Shown in pieces: positions 54,857 to 58,770 of a stretch of 58,770 nucleotides of DNA; the stretch's first letter is position 1; every line of letters begins with the position of its first letter. The stretch is from positions 1 to 58,770 of IMG/VR virus record IMGVR_UViG_3300020283_000003. One strand, 5' to 3'. Source of the stretch: a virus. Below the pieces are notes generated by a model. It saw only the letters and a program-made list of their open reading frames with translations, was not told where the DNA came from and searched no databases. A program made the translations under genes and the position numbers.

Positions 54857-55101
54857 GAAACCTCCTTAAGTTCTTCTAACGTGTACTTCCAATCGTCTAA
54901 CCAAAAATCCTCACAATCACTAAGAAATTCTGCTTCGGGTTGATTTTCAACGTCTTGCATCATACTATTATAAACGTACTCTTGCAAGTCTTGAGTCGTC
55001 ATAGTCTCAACCCATCTTTCAACGTACCACTCTTGTAGTGTGGAATATTGAGAGGCGGTTAGTCCCGTCCTCTCTTTTTTCAGTTTGTCATTTAATGTCA
55101 T
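54853..55101 (-). CDS. 82-residue acidic helical protein
   Basis: The frame MTLNDKLKKERTGLTASQYS...YTLEELKEVS (82 residues) starts as a one-base overlap on the stop of the upstream gene. The segment LQEWYVERWVETMTTQDLQE, then YVYNSMMQDVENQPEAE, is of a type seen in small conserved proteins of marine T4-like phages, of unknown role. Confidence 0.8.
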   Translation of the reverse strand: MTLNDKLKKERTGLTASQYSTLQEWYVERWVETMTTQDLQEYVYNSMMQDVENQPEAEFLSDCEDFWLDDWKYTLEELKEVS

Positions 55102-55436
55102 TACACCACGGGGATAGAGATGCCATCATGAAAAGGGACGATTGTATTAAATGCCCTAACGTACCAGTTCCAATTCTTCTGAAAAATTCCATTAGACATT
55201 GGTTCACAAAACTCATTAATAAGTGCATTGAGTCTGGATTTTGTGGTGTTGGTGAACCACCCGCCACCAGAAAATAGGGTCAAATTCTGATCCGTGACTG
55301 TTGCAATGTGGTTTCCGTGCAGGTAAACCTCAGCTGACATATTATTTGTTGGGTCATAAGTAACGCAAGTGTTATCTTTAGACCATGCGTGACCATTTCT
55401 GATCGCTTCATTCATTTCAAGTTCAATTTTTCTCAT
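55101..55436 (-). CDS. 111-residue conserved marine-phage protein of unknown function
   Basis: The frame MRKIELEMNEAIRNGHAWSK...PFHDGISIPVV (111 residues). The order VYLHGNHIATV, LTLFSGGGWFTNTTKSRLNALI and GIFQKNWNWYVR (about residues 38-95) is typical of a small protein common in cyanophages. The LHGN(H/K)IA and TKSRLNAL blocks suggest a conserved globular fold, but its function is not known to me. It follows a terminator and its own leader module with CCACACATG. Confidence 0.85.
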   Translation of the reverse strand: MRKIELEMNEAIRNGHAWSKDNTCVTYDPTNNMSAEVYLHGNHIATVTDQNLTLFSGGGWFTNTTKSRLNALINEFCEPMSNGIFQKNWNWYVRAFNTIVPFHDGISIPVV

Positions 55437-55470
55437 GTGTGGATTGAATTGCTTTACTCTTTAATATTAA
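55436..55470 (-). promoter_or_regulatory. promoter-leader module before the gene at 55436
   Basis: On the minus strand TTTTCTGTTAATATTAAAG, with TAATAT as a possible -10, is followed by CAATTCAATCCACACATG. The box (55436-55442) runs into the start codon. It directly follows the terminator at 55474-55497, so a new transcript must begin here. Confidence 0.55.
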
Positions 55471-55473
55471 CAG

Positions 55474-55497
55474 AAAAGGGGGTGATTGAAACCCCCT
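55474..55497 (-). terminator. intrinsic terminator after the YubB-like unit
   Basis: The minus strand has the perfect stem AGGGGGT / ACCCCCT with a 7-nt loop followed by TTTT. It follows the 50-residue gene by 12 bp, directly after the repeated stop-codon element. Confidence 0.85.
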
Positions 55498-55509
55498 GTG
55501 TGACACTAA

Positions 55510-55662
55510 TTAAATTGGTCTACGCATGTCCCTAACATATAACTCTTTTGTTATCATGTCATGTGTCTCTGGTGATATGTCCTCTTTGAGACAACTGCGT
55601 AAGTAATTACTGGACAAACTGCGTATGTCGTCCAGTGTTAAATCTTGCATTTGATATTCCAT
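55510..55662 (-). CDS. 50-residue protein of unknown function
   Basis: The frame MEYQMQDLTLDDIRSLSSNY...LYVRDMRRPI (50 residues) starts as TAATG on the stop of the YubB-like gene. It is all-helical, with the pattern LTLDDIRSLSSNYLRSCL and DMITKELYVRDM. Its end forms the repeated element with the stop codon (CCAATTTAATTAGTGTCAC). Confidence 0.75.
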   Translation of the reverse strand: MEYQMQDLTLDDIRSLSSNYLRSCLKEDISPETHDMITKELYVRDMRRPI

Positions 55663-56150
55663 TATGCCCCCAAATAACCTGCAACTTGGGCGCCTGGTTC
55701 ATCATAGAACCACGTAATATCAACTGTTGGGTATTTTTCACGAAGAGCATAATATATTTGCTCAGGTGGTGACCATGCAGTTTCAAAGGTGACTTGAAAA
55801 CTGTAATCATCACCATCTAGTTCTGAATACTTGCCGTCAATGTCCCATTTAGTTCCCCAGTTGTTGATGTTCCAGTCATACCATCTGTCATCATTCATAT
55901 CAGTTGACGGAAAGTATAGACCCTTACCGAATCCTTTGTCCTTGACGACTGGTAGTTCACCAACTTCACCACGAGGTTTTGAGAACGAATATTCTTGCAC
56001 GTCCTCTGGTGCTAGTGGTGTTTTCTCCCAGTTTGGGGGTGGAACTATCTTTTTAAAGACATCATCAGATTCAAAGATTTCACGAAGTTCCTTAATTTTG
56101 GAAGTATCGTCAGAGTAGAAGTCAACTCTGTTGTTGCACCAGTTTGGCAT
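55662..56150 (-). CDS. YubB / DUF1281-type ferredoxin-like protein
   Basis: A protein of 162 residues. The N-terminal MPNWCNNRVDFYSDD, the central NINNWGTKWDIDGKY and the FQVTFETAWSPPEQIYYAL block followed by WFYDEPGAQVAGYLG are the signature of the YubB/DUF1281 family, which occurs on plasmids and in phages and has a ferredoxin-like fold. Its biochemical role is unknown. It is preceded by the leader module with TATAAT and ACCACACA and is coupled to the next gene by TAATG. Confidence 0.85.
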   Translation of the reverse strand: MPNWCNNRVDFYSDDTSKIKELREIFESDDVFKKIVPPPNWEKTPLAPEDVQEYSFSKPRGEVGELPVVKDKGFGKGLYFPSTDMNDDRWYDWNINNWGTKWDIDGKYSELDGDDYSFQVTFETAWSPPEQIYYALREKYPTVDITWFYDEPGAQVAGYLGA

Positions 56151-56160
56151 AATTGTTTCT

Positions 56161-56182
56161 TGTGTGGTATATAACCATTATA
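56161..56182 (-). promoter_or_regulatory. promoter-leader module: TATAAT ... ACCACACA (gene at 56150)
   Basis: On the minus strand GGTTATAATGGTTATATACC leads into the CCACACA box (56161-56167); the -10 is 56177-56182. The spacing from TATAAT to CCACACA (9 bp) is identical to the module at 53005-53026. The promoter overlaps the end of the upstream gene region. Confidence 0.6.
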
Positions 56183-56190
56183 ACCGCACA

Positions 56191-56415
56191 TTACGCACCT
56201 TGATATGCCGAGTGTGCCACTTCTTCTTTTGTCACACGGACCCAACGGATCGGATCACCGCTGGTCATCTTCCAAATAATTTGATCACCGAATCTGGTTT
56301 GATCGCGCGCCACGCGGTATGCTGTGTTAATATCCGCGCAGTAGACACAACCATCAGAGTCGAAGTTAAACCACGAAGACGGTTGGACTGCCCATCCTAG
56401 GGAATTATTTTCCAT
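56191..56415 (-). CDS. 74-residue protein of unknown function
   Basis: The frame MENNSLGWAVQPSSWFNFDS...VTKEEVAHSAYQGA (74 residues) overlaps the upstream gene by 11 bp. The pattern DGCVYCADINTAYRVARDQT suggests a small alpha/beta domain, with CxxC at CVYC. No family recognised. The end lies 9 bp before the -10 of the next unit. Confidence 0.7.
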   Translation of the reverse strand: MENNSLGWAVQPSSWFNFDSDGCVYCADINTAYRVARDQTRFGDQIIWKMTSGDPIRWVRVTKEEVAHSAYQGA

Positions 56416-56614
56416 GTAGTGCCCCCTTTACATCGCTGGTTAAAATTGTAGAGTAACCGTTGGTGATGTTGTCAACCAGGTTATCATAAGTTTGTAGATC
56501 CCATCCTTTCTGATCAGGGATATCCAAATCATAACCCATCATGACTAGGTCATACATCATGTCAAATTGTGACGGGGTTAATTGAATGTTGATGCCGTTT
56601 GGTGATTGTCTCAT
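56405..56614 (-). CDS. 69-residue protein of unknown function
   Basis: An open frame reaches a TTG at 56626, but the ATG at 56614 (MRQSPNGINIQLTPSQFDMM...DVKGALHGK) is the better start. It is helical with a Met/Asp-rich centre (MYDLVMMGYDLDIPD). It overlaps the next gene by 11 bp. Confidence 0.65.
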   Translation of the reverse strand: MRQSPNGINIQLTPSQFDMMYDLVMMGYDLDIPDQKGWDLQTYDNLVDNITNGYSTILTSDVKGALHGK

Positions 56615-56684
56615 AATAAAATTCAACGTTACATTTAATTTAATCTACAGGAACTGCAGTTGCAAGTCCTCGTGTGCCAGTTAA

Positions 56685-56954
56685 TTAATTGGCATGTACG
56701 TAATCATAATCTTGTAGGAGGATGTCACGGACTCTTTCACGATCCAAGGAATCACCATCTCCCCACGAATAGTGCACATATTCCAAATCACCTTTCATGC
56801 ATCGATCGATGTAATCTAATGCTGCTCTCAAGATATCCACTTTGTGCAGTGGTTCCTGTGTGCTTTGTTCGATCAGCGGATAGAGCGGATCATTGGTACC
56901 GTAGAATGAATCAACGTAATCTACGAACTCTGGAACATTGTTAGGATAATCCAT
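56685..56954 (-). CDS. 89-residue acidic protein of unknown function
   Basis: The frame MDYPNNVPEFVDYVDSFYGT...ILLQDYDYVHAN (89 residues) has AGAGG 5 nt before its start. It is rich in Tyr and Asp, with a long central helix (VDILRAALDYIDRCMKGDLE). Its last codons with the stop form the repeated element GCCAATTAATTAACTGGCAC. Function unknown. Confidence 0.75.
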   Translation of the reverse strand: MDYPNNVPEFVDYVDSFYGTNDPLYPLIEQSTQEPLHKVDILRAALDYIDRCMKGDLEYVHYSWGDGDSLDRERVRDILLQDYDYVHAN

Positions 56955-57080
56955 AAACCTCTGAGAAATGACGAGAGAAACAAAAACTGGACTTATGTTG
57001 CTTTACATGAGAATTACTAACTCTTCGAGTGTTGTTCCGATCTGGGCATGCCAGTTTTGTTTCCCATCTTTAATATACAT

Positions 57081-57105
57081 CAAAAAAGGCACCCTTGGTG
57101 GATGC
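57081..57105 (-). terminator. intrinsic terminator after the first minus-strand accessory gene
   Basis: The minus strand has a 7-bp stem GGCATCC / GGGTGCC (one G-U pair) with a 5-nt loop followed by TTTTTT. It closes the message of the gene at 57162-57368. Confidence 0.85.
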
Positions 57106-57143
57106 CTGTGCCACTAATATTATTGTCACATCTGGTATACATC

Positions 57144-57172
57144 ATTCTCAATAACGAGGTACTATTGAGAAT
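57144..57172 (-). other. perfect 10-bp inverted repeat across a stop codon
   Basis: The arms ATTCTCAATA (57144-57153) and TATTGAGAAT (57163-57172) enclose a 9-nt loop. The TAG stop codon of the gene at 57162-57368 lies at the edge of the stem. There is no T-run beside it, and the true terminator is 40 bp further on, so it may protect the 3' end of the message or be a protein-binding site. Confidence 0.55.
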
Positions 57173-57368
57173 AAAGAATATCGGCTGCCTGGTCCACATC
57201 GTCTTCCTCATGCTCCGAGACGGTAACCTCGACTGTCTCGTCTGATTCCAACATGAGAATTCTATGCCAATCCAGTACCCGCAGCACCTGCGCGTCTAGA
57301 TCCCCGTATGCATCTAGATCTAGATGCACTGAGACTTTACGTTTTTGACTGAGGTAAGGAGTTGACAT
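57162..57368 (-). CDS. 68-residue acidic protein next to the repeat array
   Basis: The frame MSTPYLSQKRKVSVHLDLDA...DDVDQAADILYSQ (68 residues). A beta strand (RKVSVHLDLDAYGDLDAQV) is followed by an acidic segment VEVTVSEHEEDDVDQAAD. No family recognised. It is transcribed away from the repeat array, and a TATAAT on the same strand (57402-57407) with one array motif at the expected transcription start suggests control by whatever binds the array. Confidence 0.7.
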   Translation of the reverse strand: MSTPYLSQKRKVSVHLDLDAYGDLDAQVLRVLDWHRILMLESDETVEVTVSEHEEDDVDQAADILYSQ

Positions 57369-57389
57369 AAGGAGTAGAGGTGTGCTAAG

Positions 57390-57715
57390 CTCGACTAGAT
57401 TATTATATCACTCATAGGGTTTGCGCGCAAGCTCGTCGAGATTGTGTACGTCTCGCGCAGGTATCTCGTCGAGATTAGTACGCATGTGCTCGTCCGCGTC
57501 AGGAAGCTCGACGAGATATTCATAAGACCAATCGTACATAGCTCGACTAGATTGTGTGTGTCATACATGTAGTATAGCATATTTATGAGAACTCGTCGAG
57601 ATTTGTTACAGTTTGTGAACATTCTAGACGAGATTATTATAATGCGCGAAAGCTAGTCGAGAATTATGATGTGTGTATCTCGACTAGATCATAATGCGCG
57701 GATCTCGACTAGATT
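57390..57715. repeat. array of ten near-palindromic 12-bp motifs, CTCG(A/T)C(G/T)AGATT
   Basis: This is most of the 519-bp gene-free stretch 57369-57887. Ten copies, all in one orientation by their AGAT tail, start at 57390, 57432, 57465, 57507, 57542, 57592, 57624, 57653, 57679 and 57704. Variants are CTCGACTAGAT, CTCGTCGAGATT, CTCGACGAGATA, CTAGACGAGATT and CTAGTCGAGAAT. Each is an imperfect palindrome around the central A/T. Spacing falls from 32-50 bp to 25-29 bp towards the plus-strand promoter. GCGCG words occur between copies. It fits an operator cluster or origin iterons; it is too irregular and short for CRISPR. Confidence 0.9.
57402..57407 (-). promoter_or_regulatory. -10 box TATAAT inside the array, towards the 68-residue gene
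   Basis: The minus strand reads TATAATAATCTAGTCGAG, a perfect -10 directly followed by array motif 1, which covers the expected start point. The same arrangement (TATAATAATCTCGTCTAG) occurs at motif 7 (57624-57641). The -35 is weak (TTGCGC at 17 bp). Confidence 0.45.
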
Positions 57716-57729
57716 TTGGGGCGGTGGGG

Positions 57730-57758
57730 TTGACAAACTCCGATTCTTATGCTATGCT
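57730..57758 (+). promoter_or_regulatory. consensus sigma-70 promoter, extended -10
   Basis: On the plus strand TTGACA (57730-57735), exactly 17 bp, then TATGCT (57753-57758) with a TGC extended -10 directly before it. It starts 15 bp after the last array motif and drives the GIY-YIG gene. It is the best host-type promoter on the plus strand. Confidence 0.85.
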
Positions 57759-57800
57759 CGCTAAGATAACATAAGATCTCTACCTTTCTCAATAATTAAT

Positions 57801-57819
57801 GATAATGAGAATCAATTAC
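57801..57819 (+). promoter_or_regulatory. Fur-box-like sequence / hairpin arm in the 5' leader
   Basis: GATAATGAGAATCAATTAC matches 15 of 19 positions of the classical Fur box GATAATGATAATCATTATC. It lies 43 bp downstream of the -10. The part ATAATGAGA (57802-57810) is also perfectly complementary to TCTCATTAT (57876-57884), 3 nt before the GIY-YIG start codon, so it may instead be an arm of a translation-blocking hairpin. Confidence 0.4.
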
Positions 57820-57887
57820 ATCACACAACCATATTTTTGTCAATAATTCCCTATATACATGTACATACGTGAACATCTCATTATTCT

Positions 57888-58649
57888 ATGGCAATAAAAC
57901 AAGGTACAATCTACTGTATTACCAACAAAGTAAATAAGAAACAATACGTAGGACATACAACTCTACCAATTAACAAGATATGGAAGAATCACATAACAGA
58001 TACTACCCATAAGGACTTATACAAGGATATAAAACAACAAGGTACTGGTAGATTTAATATATCTGTATTGGAAGAAACAACAACTGATAGGTTAGAAGAA
58101 CGTAAGGACTATTATATTAGTAAACTGGGTAGTGAATATAATAACCGTGAGGTAGCAGAAAAGATAATAATAAAGAATAAGGAGAAGACCAAGGAATGGG
58201 TCAACAACATAAAGAATAGTATTAATAAGAAAGTAGCATCAGGAGAGAAATGGGGTTTTATGTGTGAAGAGCATAGAGGTGACGGTACACACATGAAACA
58301 GAAGATAGAGGGAACATGTGTCAAGACTGGAGATATAAAGATATGGAATAGTATAAGTGATGCAGCAGCAGATGTCGCAGGTGATAAGAAGAGAAATGGT
58401 AATATTGTACTGGCAGCCCGTAATGGATGGGAAGCATACGGGTACACATGGAAAAAGATAGGTAAGAACCTACACAAACGTAAAATATATGGTGTACACA
58501 AGTCTAATGGTAAGAAGACAATGGTATATGAATCTATATCTGCTGCCGAGCGTACTATTAATGGTAAACGTGGCGGTGGTATTCGTAAATCGTTATTATA
58601 TCCTGGTAAAAGGACATGGAAAGGTTATTATTGGTATTATGCCGATTGA
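57888..58649 (+). CDS. GIY-YIG homing endonuclease
   Basis: A protein of 253 residues, the only gene on the plus strand. The N-terminal nuclease domain has GTIYCITN (residues 6-13) and YVG (20-22), matching the GIY and YIG motifs, then KIWKNHI (W and H present, Lys in place of the usual Arg) and LEETTTDRLEERKDYYISK, with acidic residues near 65-75. The C-terminal half has two NUMOD-like DNA-binding repeats (ISDAAADVAG...NGWEAYGYTWKKI and ISAAERTINGKRGGGIRKSL...TWKGYYWYY). It is free-standing between two phage genes, without an intron in sight. Such enzymes cut related phage genomes lacking the gene and spread it. The AT- and AGATA-rich codon use differs from the neighbours, fitting horizontal arrival. 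Confidence 0.9.
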   Translation: MAIKQGTIYCITNKVNKKQYVGHTTLPINKIWKNHITDTTHKDLYKDIKQQGTGRFNISVLEETTTDRLEERKDYYISKLGSEYNNREVAEKIIIKNKEKTKEWVNNIKNSINKKVASGEKWGFMCEEHRGDGTHMKQKIEGTCVKTGDIKIWNSISDAAADVAGDKKRNGNIVLAARNGWEAYGYTWKKIGKNLHKRKIYGVHKSNGKKTMVYESISAAERTINGKRGGGIRKSLLYPGKRTWKGYYWYYAD

Positions 58650-58769
58650 TTATTCTTTATCTGGTGGATTATCAGGTGCAATGAGGTGACCACCAATATG
58701 ATGATCAGTCCACATGTTGTGTATCCATCCTGTTACAATATACTTGTTACCTGAGAGTACCATGTTACC
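58650..58769 (-). CDS. 3' end of a gene, possibly a 2OG-Fe(II) oxygenase
   Basis: Only the C-terminal 39 residues are in the window (GNMVLSGNKYIVTGWIHNMW...DNPPDKE). The stop lies directly against the stop of the GIY-YIG gene. The strand pattern SGNKYIVTGWIHN resembles the last strands of phage 2OG-Fe(II) oxygenase / prolyl-hydroxylase-like proteins (Arg/Lys-Y-hydrophobic-W-hydrophobic-H), but the metal-binding residues would lie outside the window. Confidence 0.5.
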   Translation of the reverse strand, partial: GNMVLSGNKYIVTGWIHNMWTDHHIGGHLIAPDNPPDKE

Positions 58770-58770
58770 C

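Noticed and set aside
55607-55816. A 69-codon minus-strand frame overlapping the YubB-like gene
   Set aside because: It lies in an alternative phase of the YubB-like gene and of the 50-residue gene, both of which have better coupling and composition.
57002-57079. A 25-codon minus-strand frame (MYIKDGKQNWHAQIGTTLEE...)
   Set aside because: It starts just after a strong terminator on the same strand with no promoter or ribosome binding site between.
57395-57622. A 75-codon minus-strand frame inside the motif array
   Set aside because: It reads the array motifs in different phases, as expected for non-coding DNA, and has no plausible start or composition.
57390-57715. CRISPR array
   Set aside because: Repeats are only about 12 bp, vary in sequence, and the distances between them range from 25 to 50 bp. 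No cas gene is near.
58112-58501. A 129-codon minus-strand frame opposite the GIY-YIG gene
   Set aside because: It is the antisense shadow of a gene with clear catalytic motifs; its Ser/Pro/Phe-rich composition is typical of such shadows.
50500-58770. tRNA genes
   Set aside because: T4-like phages often carry tRNAs in accessory regions, so I looked for GGTTCRANNC-type T-arms and cloverleaf pairing on both strands. None was convincing by eye; a covariance-model scan would be needed to exclude one.

Overview
The window is part of the genome of a marine T4-like myovirus, most likely a cyanophage or a phage of SAR11-type bacteria. The evidence is the order of recognisable T4-type virion genes, all on the minus strand: 25, 6, (7 position), 8, (9-12 position), 13, 14, 15, 16, 17, 18, 19, 20, 67, (68 position), 21, 22, 23. 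It is supported by families typical of marine T4-like phages (a DUF4815-type structural protein, a YHYH domain, a DUF5872-type protein), by late promoters of the TATAAATA type, and by the low GC content. No host-diagnostic gene such as psbA is present, so the host stays open.

Layout. 1-1.4 kb: a truncated gene and a 382-codon gene of unknown function, separated from gene 23 by an intrinsic terminator. 1.4-6.9 kb: head genes 23, 22, 21, a gp68-position gene, 67 and 20. 6.9-9.9 kb: tail tube gp19 and sheath gp18. 9.9-13.7 kb: terminase genes 17 and 16, separated from each other by two very basic proteins and a 25-residue membrane peptide. 13.7-17.7 kb: tail completion and neck genes 15, 14 and 13 and three small genes. 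17.7-50.5 kb: the baseplate and tail-tip block. It holds a 2478-residue DUF4815-type protein with an extraordinary Trp/Tyr/Arg/Gly stretch, gp8, a single 7120-codon gene of 21.4 kb full of about 85-residue repeats, gp6 and gp25. Late promoters (TATAAATA) stand before genes 22, 67, 8 and 25, with variants before 18 and 19, so the block is probably read as several late transcripts from right to left.

50.5-57.4 kb: an accessory region, also on the minus strand, of more than 20 small genes packed as translationally coupled (ATGA or TAATG) mini-operons. These include a glycosyltransferase behind a host-type sigma-70 promoter, an AbrB-like protein, a secreted or membrane protein, a YubB/DUF1281-type protein and a DUF7249-like protein. 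Many share a promoter-leader module (a TATAAT-like -10, then CCACACA close to the start codon) and a repeated element at the stop codon. A GC-rich, probably structured transcript lies at 52.6-52.74 kb.

57.37-57.89 kb: a 519-bp divergent intergenic region with ten copies of an about 12-bp near-palindromic motif, an excellent sigma-70 promoter and a Fur-box-like sequence. To its right, on the plus strand, is a GIY-YIG homing endonuclease gene (57.9-58.65 kb). It meets, tail to tail, the 3' end of a further phage gene that runs off the window.

The strongest candidates for something undescribed are the motif array with its divergent promoters, the aromatic/arginine stretch in the DUF4815-type protein, and the repeat architecture of the 7120-residue protein.
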